Positions 9,622 to 19,276 of a DNA stretch of 64,000 nt are shown here, in pieces; the stretch's first letter is position 1; every line of letters begins with the position of its first letter. A program made the position numbers and the translations under genes. Source of the DNA: Parvibaculaceae bacterium Mf 1.05b.01 (GTDB taxonomy: Bacteria; Pseudomonadota; Alphaproteobacteria; Parvibaculales; Parvibaculaceae); contig BAOK01000001.1 of assembly GCA_000509225.1 (NCBI GenBank), positions 744,001 to 808,000 on the forward strand, given 5' to 3'. The notes below the pieces were generated by a model. That model was not told where the DNA came from and did not search any database. It was given only the letters and a program-made list of their open reading frames with translations.

Positions 9622-10644
9622 TCAGCCGCCGGTGAGAGACATGTGTCGGCCGACGGCTGGACCTTTATGGTCCCGATCAATGATGAAGTCATGACCCTTA
9701 GGTTTGCGGCCAATGGCTTCGTCAATCGCTTCTGAAAGGGCGGCCTGTCCGCCTTCTCGCAGCGCCGCCCGCAGGTCGGCATTGTCGTCCTGGCCGAGGC
9801 ACATATATAGCTGACCTGTGCAGGTGAGACGCACCCGGTTGCAGCTTTCACAGAAATTGTGGGTAAGGGGCGTAATGAAGCCAAGCTTGCCACCTGTTTC
9901 TTCAATCTTCACATAGCGCGCTGGACCGCCTGTGCGTTCTGGCAGGTCTGTCAATGTCCAGTTTTTCTCAATGTCTGAGCGAACTTTGGAGAGAGGCAGG
10001 TATTGGTCCGTCCGGTCTTCGTCAATGTCGCCCATAGGCATGGTCTCAATGAGGGTAAGGTCATGGCCGTTGGCATGGGCCCACTCAATCATTGAGGGAA
10101 TTTCAGCTTCGTTTTCGTCCTTCAAGGCGACGGCATTGATTTTCACTTTCAGGCCCGCAGCTTTTGCGGCTTCGATACCGTCGAGAACCTGTGGCAAGCG
10201 GCCCCACCGGGTGATCTCAGCGAATTTCTCCGGGATCAGCGTGTCGACCGATACGTTGATGCGCCGGACACCTGCAGCGTAGAGATCATCGGCAAATTTG
10301 GTGAGTTGCGACCCGTTGGTGGTGAGGGTGAGTTCGTCCAGCTCGCCGGATTTTACTTTGGCGCCCAGGCGGTTGATCAAAACCATAATGTCTTTGCGGA
10401 CTAAAGGCTCACCGCCGGTCAGGCGGAGCTTGCGTACACCTTTATCGATAAAGGCGTTGCAGACTGATTCCAATTCCTCCAGCGACAGCACGTCCTTCTT
10501 GGGCAGAAAGGTCATGTGCTCGGACATGCAATAGACACAGCGGAAATCGCACCGATCTGTGACGGACATGCGCAAATAGGTGACTGCCCGACCAAACGGG
10601 TCGATCATGGGCGGCTGCTTAGCGATGGTGTCAGTCTGGCTCAT
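9622..10644 (-). CDS. moaA: GTP 3',8-cyclase MoaA
   Basis: 340-residue radical-SAM enzyme for the first step of molybdenum cofactor synthesis (GTP to 3',8-cyclo-7,8-dihydro-GTP). N-terminal cluster motif CDFRCVYC gives C32, C36 and C39. The C-terminal cluster is the [11 protein letters not shown] region, and the protein ends in the essential Gly-Gly. The start is ATG 10644 behind AGAGGGA; the frame stays open 18 codons further upstream. No other moa/mog/moe gene is in the window. A molybdopterin hydroxylase-type gene lies 4 kb away and would need the cofactor. Divergent from glpK. Confidence 0.95.
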   Translation of the reverse strand: MSQTDTIAKQPPMIDPFGRAVTYLRMSVTDRCDFRCVYCMSEHMTFLPKKDVLSLEELESVCNAFIDKGVRKLRLTGGEPLVRKDIMVLINRLGAKVKSGELDELTLTTNGSQLTKFADDLYAAGVRRINVSVDTLIPEKFAEITRWGRLPQVLDGIEAAKAAGLKVKINAVALKDENEAEIPSMIEWAHANGHDLTLIETMPMGDIDEDRTDQYLPLSKVRSDIEKNWTLTDLPERTGGPARYVKIEETGGKLGFITPLTHNFCESCNRVRLTCTGQLYMCLGQDDNADLRAALREGGQAALSEAIDEAIGRKPKGHDFIIDRDHKGPAVGRHMSLTGG

Positions 10645-10794
10645 CAAGTCCCTCTGGCAGCCCGTGAGAAAGTTCGTGGGGTCGGCCTCTCCCGACAATA
10701 TGGGGGCAAAGAGGCACTTTGCCAGCGTATTTTGACAGGTTAGGCTTCAAGAAAAGGTCAGATGTGACCAAAAGGCGAAACAGGGGACGGCAGA

Positions 10795-12300
10795 ATGGCT
10801 GAAAGCGGCGGCAAAGCATATGTGCTGAGCATTGATCAGGGGACGACGAGCACACGGGCTCTCCTGTTCGACAGCAAGGGGACGCCGGTACAGGTTGCCC
10901 AGAAAGAGCTGCCGCAGATCTTCCCGAATGATGGCTGGGTGGAGCATGACGGCAATCAGATTTGGGCGGATACGCTTGAGGTGTGTCGGCAGGTTCTGTC
11001 TAAGGTGAAGGCGCATGAAGTCGCGGCCATTGGGATCACCAATCAGCGGGAGACGAGCCTTATCTGGGATAGGGCGACCGGCGTGCCGTTGCATAACGCG
11101 ATTGTCTGGCAAGACCGGCGGACCGCTGATCTTTGCGCACGCCTGAAGAGCGAAGGTAAGGAAGCGATTGTTCAGGAGAAGACCGGGTTGTTGCTCGACC
11201 CTTATTTCTCCGGCACGAAGCTTGCCTGGCTGCTCGACAAAGTAGACGGCGCTCGGGATCGCGCGAAGAAGGGTGAGCTCTGCTTCGGAACGATTGACAG
11301 CTGGCTTGTCTATAATCTGACAGGTGGCGCCTCCCACGTGACCGACGCCACCAATGCGTCTCGCACACTTCTCTTCAACATTGATACCCAGGATTGGGAC
11401 GATGAAATCCTCAGCTGGTTTGATATTCCGCGCTCACTCCTGCCTGAAGTGAAAGACTGTTGTGCCGCATTTGGGGAGACTGCTTCTGGCTTGTTTGATG
11501 TGTCCTTGCCAATTACAGGCATTGCTGGAGACCAACAGGCCGCGACGGTTGGTCAGGCCTGTTTCCAGCCGGGCATGATGAAGTCCACATATGGGACAGG
11601 GTGTTTTGCTTTGGTGAATACCGGCAGCGCGCACGTGCATTCGCAAAATCGTTTGCTTGCCACCGTTGCCTATCGGATCGGCGGCGACGTGACCTATGCG
11701 CTCGAAGGTTCGATCTTCATGGCTGGAGCGACGATCCAATGGCTCCGCGATGAAATGAAGTTCATCACTTCAGCTGAGGAGAGCGAAGCGCTCGCCAAAC
11801 AAGCCAATCCCGACTCGCAGGCGATTGTTGTTCCGGCCTTCACGGGGCTTGGCGCACCTTATTGGGACCCGAATGCACGCGGGGCGGTTCTGGGCATGAC
11901 GCGGGACACAGGGGCGCCGGAGATTGTGCGGGCGGCTCTTGAATCAGTATCCTACCAGACTCGTGACCTGATGGACGCAATGGGGGCCGACATGGAAGCG
12001 GCAGGGCTTTCGGCACCTAGTGAGCTGCGTGTCGATGGGGGCATGGTGGCCAATGATTGGTTCGCCCAAAACCTGTCTGATCTATTGGGACGGCCGGTTG
12101 TTCGTCCCGTCGTGCAGGAAACAACGGCGCTCGGCGCTGCCTATCTTGCCGGCATGCAGGTTGGCTTTTTCGGCGGCCAGGACAGCGTTTCTGCCCAATG
12201 GCAGCAGGAAGCGCGATTTGATGCCGTCATGGACGAAGGGACGCGGGACAGCCGGTATGGTCGTTGGAAGGATGCAGTTGGCCGTGTTTTGACTGTATAG
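10795..12300 (+). CDS. glpK: Glycerol kinase
   Basis: 501 residues, full FGGY-kinase length; phosphorylates glycerol to sn-glycerol 3-phosphate with ATP. The N-terminus has the phosphate-binding [13 protein letters not shown] (from residue 14), then [14 protein letters not shown] and [11 protein letters not shown], and the C-terminal domain has [13 protein letters not shown], all diagnostic of GlpK. ATG start with GGGGACGG about 7 bases upstream. The upstream intergenic region (150 bases, shared with moaA) contains an inverted repeat GGCAAAG-N5-CTTTGCC. No glpF, glpD or glpR is adjacent. The next gene starts 30 bases after the stop and could be cotranscribed. Confidence 0.96.
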   Translation: MAESGGKAYVLSIDQGTTSTRALLFDSKGTPVQVAQKELPQIFPNDGWVEHDGNQIWADTLEVCRQVLSKVKAHEVAAIGITNQRETSLIWDRATGVPLHNAIVWQDRRTADLCARLKSEGKEAIVQEKTGLLLDPYFSGTKLAWLLDKVDGARDRAKKGELCFGTIDSWLVYNLTGGASHVTDATNASRTLLFNIDTQDWDDEILSWFDIPRSLLPEVKDCCAAFGETASGLFDVSLPITGIAGDQQAATVGQACFQPGMMKSTYGTGCFALVNTGSAHVHSQNRLLATVAYRIGGDVTYALEGSIFMAGATIQWLRDEMKFITSAEESEALAKQANPDSQAIVVPAFTGLGAPYWDPNARGAVLGMTRDTGAPEIVRAALESVSYQTRDLMDAMGADMEAAGLSAPSELRVDGGMVANDWFAQNLSDLLGRPVVRPVVQETTALGAAYLAGMQVGFFGGQDSVSAQWQQEARFDAVMDEGTRDSRYGRWKDAVGRVLTV

Positions 12301-12330
12301 TTTTCTGATCCGGTTTTGGGAGGAATGGCG

Positions 12331-13728
12331 ATGTCCGATCTTGTGGAAAAGTTGCGGTCCGAATTGGGTGATGCGGGTGTGCTCACGGGCGCTGATGCTG
12401 AAGAGAAAGCACAGGGCGGGTGGAGTCATCTCGGGACGCCACTTGCCGTGGTCAGACCAGCTTCAACCGAAGAAACCTCAAAAGCTTTGAAGCTCTGTCA
12501 TGCGGCTGGACAAGGGGTTGTTGCCTGGGGTGGGAAGACTGGTCTTGTAGAGGGCGGCAATGCGGAGGGCATGATTGCGCTCTCCATGGAACGCATGCAC
12601 GAGGTTGAAGAGATTGATACCGTCAGCGGCACCATGACCGTTCAGGCGGGCACGGTTCTGGAAGCGGCTTGTGATGCTGTTGAAGCGAAGGGGTTTTTCT
12701 TTCCGCTTGATCTTGGTGCGCGTGGGTCAGCCACAATTGGCGGCAACATTTCTACAAATGCAGGCGGTAACCGGGTGCTGCGATATGGCATGATGCGGGA
12801 AATGGTTTTGGGTCTGGAGGTGGTTCTTGCCGACGGAACTGTGTTGTCGTCGATGAACCATATGCTGAAGAACAATGCGGGATATGACCTGAAACAATTG
12901 TTTATCGGCACCGAGGGGACGCTCGGCATTGTGACCCGCGCGGTCGTCCGGTTGCGGCCAGCGCCGTCGAGCCAGGATGTCGCCTTTGTTGGCGTCAGTG
13001 ATTTTGATGCCATGCCACGGCTTCTTCGTCACATGGATGTCGCTCTTGGCGGGACCCTCTCAGCTTTCGAGGTCATGTGGGAAGATTTCTACAATCTGGT
13101 GACGCAAGAACCGGCACTCGGCAAACCGCCGCTTTCCAGTACGCATCCCTATTACATTCTGGTTGAGTCGCTTGGCGGTCACCAGGAAGAAGACTCTGCG
13201 CGCTTTGAAGCGGCGCTCATGGCGGCGATGGAAGAGGGTATCGTCGCAGACGCAGTGATTGCGAAAAACCAATCAGAGCGCGATGCCATGTGGGCGCTGC
13301 GGGATGATGTTGGGCAGGTAGCGCAGAACTGGCCAATATTCACCTATGATGTGAGCCTCGGCATTTCCCACATGGAGAAATATATCGCGACGGTGAAGGA
13401 GCGTCTTGCCGCTGAGTGGGAGAGCCCGACTGCGATGATTTTTGGGCACCTGGGCGATGGCAATCTGCATGTCATCGTGGGTGTTGGGGATGGCGAACCT
13501 GAAGCGCGCCGGCGGGTTGAAGAGATTGTCTATTCACCACTTCGGGATATTGGGGGGTCTGTGTCAGCGGAACATGGCATCGGGCTTGAAAAACGTCCCT
13601 ATCTTGGGTGGTCTCGCACCCCAGAAGAGGTCGCCCTGATGCATACACTCAAGGCAACCTTAGATCCCAAAGGCATCCTCAATCCCGGCAAAGTGCTGGA
13701 GCCTGGCTTGCGGGCGGCGGCGGAATAA
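12331..13728 (+). CDS. FAD-linked oxidase, GlcD / D-2-hydroxyacid dehydrogenase type
   Basis: About 465 residues of the VAO/PCMH flavoprotein family, oxidising a D-2-hydroxy acid (lactate, glycolate or 2-hydroxyglutarate). The FAD-binding half shows GGKTGLVEGG and the stretch from DLGARGSATIGGN to NAGG. The C-terminal half shows HLGDGNLHV and AEHGIGLEKR with the closing DPKGILNPGK, the normal order for GlcD/D-2HGDH proteins. No membrane segment or iron-sulfur domain. Start at ATG 12331 with GGGAGGA upstream; ATG 12325 and TTG 12316 are too close to that site. It sits 30 bases after glpK, but a glycerol link is not evident from its sequence. Exact substrate cannot be read. Confidence 0.88.
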   Translation: MSDLVEKLRSELGDAGVLTGADAEEKAQGGWSHLGTPLAVVRPASTEETSKALKLCHAAGQGVVAWGGKTGLVEGGNAEGMIALSMERMHEVEEIDTVSGTMTVQAGTVLEAACDAVEAKGFFFPLDLGARGSATIGGNISTNAGGNRVLRYGMMREMVLGLEVVLADGTVLSSMNHMLKNNAGYDLKQLFIGTEGTLGIVTRAVVRLRPAPSSQDVAFVGVSDFDAMPRLLRHMDVALGGTLSAFEVMWEDFYNLVTQEPALGKPPLSSTHPYYILVESLGGHQEEDSARFEAALMAAMEEGIVADAVIAKNQSERDAMWALRDDVGQVAQNWPIFTYDVSLGISHMEKYIATVKERLAAEWESPTAMIFGHLGDGNLHVIVGVGDGEPEARRRVEEIVYSPLRDIGGSVSAEHGIGLEKRPYLGWSRTPEEVALMHTLKATLDPKGILNPGKVLEPGLRAAAE

Positions 13729-13810
13729 GACCAGACATCCAGGCTTGATTTGACACTTGCTGGGCGCTGGCTCACTCTAGAGACAACAGTCTTTTTTGGA
13801 GGAGAAGCCC

Positions 13811-14590
13811 ATGTCCGTTGCTGAAGACATGACGATTACATCTGTTCGTGGCCAGGTATCAGATGCCGAATGGCAGGCCCGCGTTGATCTTGCCGCAACC
13901 TATCGTCTGGTTGCGCATTACGGGTGGTCAGATCTCATTTACACGCATATTTCCGCCCGTGTGCCCGATGCTGAAAATCAGTTCCTGATCAATCCCTATG
14001 GCATGACATTTGATGAGATTACGGCCTCAAGTCTGGTGAAGGTGGACCTTGAGGGCAACATCGTCATGGACACGCCCTACATGATCAACCCGGCCGGGTT
14101 TACGATCCATAGCGCTGTGCATGCTGAGGGCAAAGACGCTCATGCTGTAATCCACACGCACTCTGATGATGGTGTCGCTGTTTCTGCGCAGAAAGAAGGC
14201 CTGTTACCTTTGTCGCAAACGGCGATGGTTGTCATGGCTGACCTTGCCTATCACGACTATGAAGGGATCGCGCTCAACCATGATGAGCGGGAGCGCCTGA
14301 TCGCGGACCTAGGTGACAAGCATTCTATGATTCTGCGAAACCACGGTTTGCTGACCTGCGGCGATACCTGCGCTGATGCGTTCCTGAGGCTCTTTTTCCT
14401 GGAACGTGCTTGTACAATGCAGATCAAAGCGCTCGCCGGCGGTCGCGATTGTGTTCAACCTCCATCGCAAGAAGCGATCGACACAGTGGCGGGGCAAGCA
14501 CGTTTTCAAGATGCCAACGGAATCGGCAATCTGGCGTGGCCGGCGCTCCTCAGAACCATCGATAGGGTTGATCCTTCTTATCGGGATTAA
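13811..14590 (+). CDS. Class II aldolase/adducin-family protein
   Basis: About 259 residues. It carries the zinc-site HTHSDDG (HxH) near residue 119 and the family motif LRNHGLLTCG, in which the third His lies. From family knowledge these are zinc-dependent aldolases or epimerases of sugar phosphates, but this group is broad and the adducin-like branch often lacks a known substrate. Start at ATG 13811 behind GGAGGAG; an upstream in-frame TTG overlaps that site. A TTGACA at 13750-13755 may be its -35. It precedes the large molybdopterin subunit gene by about 100 bases on the same strand. Confidence 0.85.
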   Translation: MSVAEDMTITSVRGQVSDAEWQARVDLAATYRLVAHYGWSDLIYTHISARVPDAENQFLINPYGMTFDEITASSLVKVDLEGNIVMDTPYMINPAGFTIHSAVHAEGKDAHAVIHTHSDDGVAVSAQKEGLLPLSQTAMVVMADLAYHDYEGIALNHDERERLIADLGDKHSMILRNHGLLTCGDTCADAFLRLFFLERACTMQIKALAGGRDCVQPPSQEAIDTVAGQARFQDANGIGNLAWPALLRTIDRVDPSYRD

Positions 14591-14692
14591 CATGTATGGA
14601 TAGCGATGGCGGCTGCGGCGGTTTTTCCGGCGCGGCCCGTTCGTGTTTACACTTCCGTTCTCAATGATTTTTGCCCCCAGGAGTGCTTCCAC

Positions 14693-17032
14693 ATGAAATT
14701 TGGTGTCGGACAACCAATGACCCGAGTCGAAGACGACCGCCTGATCACCGGACATGGCCGCTACACAGATGACGTTTCGCTGCCGGACCAGGCCTACGCC
14801 GTGTTGGTGCGTTCGCCCTATGCCCATGCGAAGCTGGGGCAGGTTGACACCAGTGAAGCAAAGAATGCTGAAGGGGTGCTTGGCGTCTATACGATTGCTG
14901 ATCTTGACGCTGCAGGGTTTGGCGAAGTGCCAAATGTCGCCTACGCCATGGTGAAGAACCGGGATGGGTCGCCAATGTATAAAACGACCCGTCCGATTCT
15001 CGCGCGTGATCGTGTGCGATTTGCAGGTGAGCCCGTCGCCGTTGTTGTCGCGACAAGCGAAGCGCTGGCGCGGGACGCCGCTGAACTGGTAATGCCCGAC
15101 TATGATGAGTTGCCTGTTGTGGTGGATACAGAAGCGGCCGCGTCCTCTGATGCCCCGGTCATCTGGGAAGAGTGTGGCTCAAACGTCGTCTATGATTGGG
15201 AATGGGGGGATGAGGCAGCTGCTCAAGAGGCGAAAGCGAAGGCTGCCCACGTCACTAAGGTTGAGCTGATCAATAACCGTATTGTCGTGAACGCGATGGA
15301 ACCGCGCGCCGCACTCGGCGCCTATGATGCTGCAGAAGACAAATACACACTGTATTCAGGCAGCCAGGGCGTGCATGGCATGCGCTCACGTGTTGCTGCG
15401 TGTGTGGGGCTTCCCGAAGAGAAGTTGCGGGTGATCTCTGACGATGTCGGCGGCGGTTTTGGAATGAAGACATTCGTCTATAACGAATATCCCATCGTTC
15501 TCTATGCAGCGAAACAGCTGGGCCGTCCCGTGAAATGGACCGGGGATCGCAGTGAATCTTTCCTCTCAGATACTCAGGGCCGTGACCACGTCACCTCCGC
15601 TGAACTCGCACTTGATGCTGGCGGCAAGATCCTTGGGGTTGATGTGCGTACGACCGCTAATCTTGGGGCCTATCAAAGTCAGTTTGCAGCCTTCATTCCA
15701 ACGCTTGCACCACGGGGCATGCATGCGGGCGTGTACCAAGTCCCTGCGCTCTACAATCGTGTGAAAGCGGTTATGACGAATACGGTGCCGGTTGATGCCT
15801 ATCGTGGCGCGGGCCGACCTGAGGCATCATACGTCATTGAACGTTTGATGGATGCGGCGGCCCGTGAATTGGGTATGGGGCCGGATGAGTTGCGTCGCAG
15901 GAATTTTATTCCCGCGAGTGAGATGCCTTACAAAAACAAACCATCTCTGCCGTTTGACTCAGGCGATTTTGATCGCAACCTGACTGACGCGCTGGCGAAT
16001 TCTGATTTCGCTGATTTTGAAGCCCGGCGTTCCGCTGCGGCCTCTCGCGGCAAGCTCGCGGGTATTGGTCTTGCCTATTACGTTGAGCGGACGGCAGCAG
16101 GCATGACGGAGTTCGCGCGGCTTGAGGTCGATAGTGAAAACGATATGGTCCACGTCTATACGGGCCAGCAATCAAACGGTCAGGGCCACGAGACGGTCTG
16201 GACGCAATATGTGTCGGGCCGACTTGGTGTTGATGTCGAGAAGATCAAAGTCCATGCGGGTGATAGCGAAGTGCTTGCTGGCGGGGCCGGGACTGGAGGC
16301 TCTAAGGCGGTTTACATGGCGACGGGTGCCCTGGGCGTTGCTTCCGATACGTTGATCGAAAAAGGCAGAGAGCTTGCAGCCAATGAGCTGGAAGCGGCCG
16401 TTATTGATGTTGAATTCCGCGGCAGCGATGGGGAACCTGTATTTGCTGTCGTGGGAACGGACAAACGTATTGACCTCTTCACGGTTGCGAAGATTGCTGA
16501 AGGTCAGGCTGACCTCGGCGAATTCAGCGCGGACGGTGAGTATGACGAGGCGGGGAATAGCTATCCAAATGGCGCTCATGTCTGCGAGGTTGAAGTGGAT
16601 GTTGACACTGGCGAGTTTGAAATCACACGCTATACGGTGGTCGACGATTTCGGGACGGTGCTCAATCCGCTGATTGTTGCTGGCCAGGTGCACGGCGGTA
16701 TTGTGCAGGGTCTGGGTCAGGCTATGGGGGAACATGCCGTCTATGATGAGGACAGCGGACAGCTTCTCACAGGCTCTTTCCAGGATTACTGGATGCCGCG
16801 GGCAGATGACATGCCCATGTTTGATTTCTCCTATAATGAGATACCGGCCGTCTCCAATGCCATGGGCGTTAAAGGAGCTGGTGAGGCTGGAACTGTTGGC
16901 GCGCCCGCAGCCTTTATTTCAGCAATGATTGATGCGCTGAAAGGCCATGGTGTCACACGGATCGATATGCCGGTGACGCCACAGAAGCTTTGGCGCCTCA
17001 TCCATTCGGGCGCTCGCCAAGCAGCAGAATAG
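14693..17032 (+). CDS. Xanthine dehydrogenase/CO dehydrogenase-family molybdopterin-binding subunit (form II CoxL-like)
   Basis: About 779 residues, the usual large-subunit length, covering both aldehyde oxidase domains. The active-site loop reads AYRGAGRPE (near residue 369), the form II signature, not the AYxCSFR of true CO dehydrogenase. The catalytic Glu is in KGAGEAGTVGAP near the C-terminus. It should bind molybdopterin cytosine dinucleotide and hydroxylate a small aldehyde or heterocycle. The partner FAD and 2Fe-2S subunits are absent on both sides, which is unusual. Start at ATG 14693 behind CAGGAG; the frame is open upstream to 14606. The stop is 3 bases from the convergent TPR gene. 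Confidence 0.9.
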   Translation: MKFGVGQPMTRVEDDRLITGHGRYTDDVSLPDQAYAVLVRSPYAHAKLGQVDTSEAKNAEGVLGVYTIADLDAAGFGEVPNVAYAMVKNRDGSPMYKTTRPILARDRVRFAGEPVAVVVATSEALARDAAELVMPDYDELPVVVDTEAAASSDAPVIWEECGSNVVYDWEWGDEAAAQEAKAKAAHVTKVELINNRIVVNAMEPRAALGAYDAAEDKYTLYSGSQGVHGMRSRVAACVGLPEEKLRVISDDVGGGFGMKTFVYNEYPIVLYAAKQLGRPVKWTGDRSESFLSDTQGRDHVTSAELALDAGGKILGVDVRTTANLGAYQSQFAAFIPTLAPRGMHAGVYQVPALYNRVKAVMTNTVPVDAYRGAGRPEASYVIERLMDAAARELGMGPDELRRRNFIPASEMPYKNKPSLPFDSGDFDRNLTDALANSDFADFEARRSAAASRGKLAGIGLAYYVERTAAGMTEFARLEVDSENDMVHVYTGQQSNGQGHETVWTQYVSGRLGVDVEKIKVHAGDSEVLAGGAGTGGSKAVYMATGALGVASDTLIEKGRELAANELEAAVIDVEFRGSDGEPVFAVVGTDKRIDLFTVAKIAEGQADLGEFSADGEYDEAGNSYPNGAHVCEVEVDVDTGEFEITRYTVVDDFGTVLNPLIVAGQVHGGIVQGLGQAMGEHAVYDEDSGQLLTGSFQDYWMPRADDMPMFDFSYNEIPAVSNAMGVKGAGEAGTVGAPAAFISAMIDALKGHGVTRIDMPVTPQKLWRLIHSGARQAAE

Positions 17033-17035
17033 AGA

Positions 17036-17539
17036 TTACCACCTGAGCGACGAGTGGGTTTCTCCTGCTTGTGCCTGAGCGATGGCTTCGGCGAGCATTT
17101 CTGACTCTTCGCAAGAGCCGCAGAGCTTGGTAAGGATTTCGAGCTGGGTTGCGGCTTTGTCGAGCTCGCCTGTCTGAATGAAGAGTTCGCCCAGATATTC
17201 GTTGGCGCCCAGATGTTCCGGTTCGAGCTCAAGGGCTTCCTCGTAATAGCGCAGGGCATCCTTGTTGTGTCCGAGCTTGCGATGAGCAAAGCCCAGATAG
17301 TTGAGCGTGTCTGAATCGGCCCCAATGTCACCATTGTAGATGCTGAGCATGATAGGGATTGCCTCATCATACTTTTGGTCCTCAATGAGCGTGATTGCTT
17401 GTTTTAGGTCGTCTTCTGCGGCCTGAATTTCAGCAGGCGAGAGATCTGCAGCAGCCAAAGCGGTGCTCGTCGCCCAAACCGCCGCAAGTCCGAGGGCCAG
17501 GATGGTTCGGCCGATTTTGATTGTCATGGGTTCGATCAT
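17036..17539 (-). CDS. Periplasmic TPR-repeat protein
   Basis: 167 residues with a signal peptide (cleavage near ALAAADLS, residue 30), then about three tetratricopeptide repeats. The clearest is the segment around YLGFAHRKLGHNKDALRYYE and the one that follows it. A conserved CGSC pair near residue 140 could form a disulfide in the periplasm. TPR domains mediate protein contacts, but no partner is evident here. ATG start with GGGAGG 7 bases upstream. Its stop is separated from the convergent upstream gene by only 3 bases. Confidence 0.82.
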   Translation of the reverse strand: MIEPMTIKIGRTILALGLAAVWATSTALAAADLSPAEIQAAEDDLKQAITLIEDQKYDEAIPIMLSIYNGDIGADSDTLNYLGFAHRKLGHNKDALRYYEEALELEPEHLGANEYLGELFIQTGELDKAATQLEILTKLCGSCEESEMLAEAIAQAQAGETHSSLRW

Positions 17540-17739
17540 TGATTTTCCTCCCTCAAGGTGTTGAGAGCCTATCAGGGTGGGGGATCAGGGAAAGACAGGC
17601 ATGCTTCACGTTGCTGTGACAGGATTCCCAGGCGTGACAAGACCATGCACGTTTTGTGGAATGTGAGAATCGTTGACGACGCGCCTGAGCCGGGAGAGGG
17701 TGCGGCTCCTGTTTTCCCCAATTGAGTTTGTTACCTGCA

Positions 17740-18516
17740 ATGCTTGCTGTTGTTTCACCCGCCAAAGCCCTGAACTTTGATCCGCTGGAGCCGCTCGTTC
17801 CGGTAAGCCACCCGCGCTTGTTGGATGGTGCGGCAGAAATTGGGGATGTGGCGAAGAAGCGATCACGCGCAGAGTTTAAGAAGCTCATGCACCTGTCCGA
17901 CGCATTGGCAGATCTCACCTATGAGAGATTTCAGGCGTTTGATGCGACGGATCCGGTGAGTGGCGCGAAACCTGCCGTCTTTGCCTATGCGGGGGACACC
18001 TATCGGGGGCTTGATGTCTCGCGTTTCTCTGAGGCGGATCTGACTTATGCGCAAGACCATCTGCGCATTCTCTCCGGTCTCTATGGCCTTCTGAAACCAA
18101 TGGACCTCATTAAGGCGCACCGCCTTGAAATGGGGACGAAGCTTAAAAACCCGCGTGGCCGGGATCTCTATGCTTTCTGGGGTGAGCGCATAGCAGAACT
18201 TTTGAACGGGGATTGCGATGCTTCCGGCGGCGCACAGGCGATCGTCAATTGCGCGTCGGTTGAATATTTCAAGTCTGTTGATCAGACAGTCTTAGGCCCT
18301 GAAGTGATCACGCCAGTTTTTAAAGAAGAAGCTGCTGGCGTGGCCAAGATCATCTCTTTTCACGCAAAAAAGGCGCGGGGCATGATGGCAGCCTATCTGG
18401 TTCGGCACCAAATCGACCGACCTGAAGGTCTGAAAGAGTTCGACGAGGAGGGCTATATGTTTCGGCCGCAGCTTTCGGACACGTCTACCTATGTCTTTAC
18501 GCGCCTGCAGAGCTAG
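17740..18516 (+). CDS. yaaA: Peroxide stress protein YaaA (UPF0246)
   Basis: About 258 residues. The N-terminus MLAVVSPAKALNF matches the family hallmark (E. coli YaaA starts with a similar SPAKTL segment). Internal markers YRGLDVSRF, LRILSGLYGLLKP and YFKSVD complete the fold. In E. coli the protein limits intracellular iron and DNA damage during peroxide stress; the same role here is inference. Start chosen at ATG 17740 by homology; no good ribosome-binding site precedes it, and an in-frame TTG 6 codons upstream is the alternative. The stop is followed at once by the inverted repeats ahead of the TetR gene. Confidence 0.92.
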   Translation: MLAVVSPAKALNFDPLEPLVPVSHPRLLDGAAEIGDVAKKRSRAEFKKLMHLSDALADLTYERFQAFDATDPVSGAKPAVFAYAGDTYRGLDVSRFSEADLTYAQDHLRILSGLYGLLKPMDLIKAHRLEMGTKLKNPRGRDLYAFWGERIAELLNGDCDASGGAQAIVNCASVEYFKSVDQTVLGPEVITPVFKEEAAGVAKIISFHAKKARGMMAAYLVRHQIDRPEGLKEFDEEGYMFRPQLSDTSTYVFTRLQS

Positions 18517-18517
18517 A

Positions 18518-18547
18518 AACTCACTATCGTGAGTTGACAAAATGTCA
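18518..18547 (+). promoter_or_regulatory. Nested inverted repeats: candidate TetR operator with -35
   Basis: Two inverted repeats overlap ahead of the TetR-family gene. AACTCAC-N4-GTGAGTT (18518-18535) is a perfect 7-base hairpin, possibly the yaaA terminator or an operator half. TGACAAAATGTCA (18535-18547) is a perfect 13-base palindrome that overlaps TTGACA (18534-18539), a consensus -35. A palindrome on the -35 is the classic placement for an autorepressor. Confidence 0.5.
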
Positions 18548-18568
18548 TTTTCGGCAAACACTGCGTAG

Positions 18569-19222
18569 ATGACAAATAATCATGCACCAGAAGACGCCGA
18601 TACCGCAACCTTAAGCGTGGAAGAAGCACCGTCGCCCGTGCCTTCAAAAAGGCGTTTGGAAAGCCGTCGTCGCATCCTGGCTGCGGCACGTCAGCTCTTC
18701 GTTGAGCGAGGCTATCACGGCACGCGGCCGCAGGACATTTCCAAAGCTGCGGGCGTGGGGCACGGCACATTCTACCTTCACTTTGCAGACAAGCTCGAGT
18801 GTTTCCTGGCGTTTGCCGAAGAGGCATCCGCTGAGTTGGAGAAGTTCGCCGCAGAACATCATGCTGACGTTCATTCTCTTGAAGAAGGTATTCGAGAAGT
18901 TTTGAAGGCTGTCTTTGAGTATTCGGAGGAGAACCCTGGTGTGTTGGCGGCGGCGCTGACCGACATCAATGTGCTTGCTGTCGACGAGACTGACAAGGTC
19001 ATGCCGGTGGACCGCTGGGCGGAACAATGGGCGAGTACGATCCAGGAATGGGCAGACAAAGGTGTGGTTGCCCCTGATACCGATCCCATGTTCGCAGGAC
19101 ATGTTCTAGTTGGCATGATCAGGCAGGGTGGTGCCTATGCCTATCGCGTTGGTCTAGAGCCGAAAGAGACGCTGGACAAGCTGACGCGCTCGATTGTGCG
19201 CTCGCTCACCACGACGCCCTAA
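18569..19222 (+). CDS. TetR-family transcriptional regulator
   Basis: 217 residues. The N-terminal 28 are disordered. A TetR DNA-binding domain follows at about residues 30-76: RRRILAAARQLFVERGYHGT, then DISKAAGVGHGTFYLHFADK, a typical helix-turn-helix. The C-terminal ligand domain is about 130 residues with no recognisable ligand motif. It stands ahead of, and probably controls, the 344-residue protein and SDR genes that follow. Palindromes on its own putative -35 suggest autoregulation. ATG start; the region just upstream is AT-rich without a strong ribosome-binding site. Confidence 0.93.
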   Translation: MTNNHAPEDADTATLSVEEAPSPVPSKRRLESRRRILAAARQLFVERGYHGTRPQDISKAAGVGHGTFYLHFADKLECFLAFAEEASAELEKFAAEHHADVHSLEEGIREVLKAVFEYSEENPGVLAAALTDINVLAVDETDKVMPVDRWAEQWASTIQEWADKGVVAPDTDPMFAGHVLVGMIRQGGAYAYRVGLEPKETLDKLTRSIVRSLTTTP

Positions 19223-19276
19223 AGAATATTTCGCTCAGCTGCCATGCGAAATGGCGAGCGGTTTCAGGAGGAAACA

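Noticed and set aside
10705-10723. GGCAAAG-N5-CTTTGCC hairpin between moaA and glpK as a Moco riboswitch
   Set aside because: Too small, and none of the conserved riboswitch structure is apparent.
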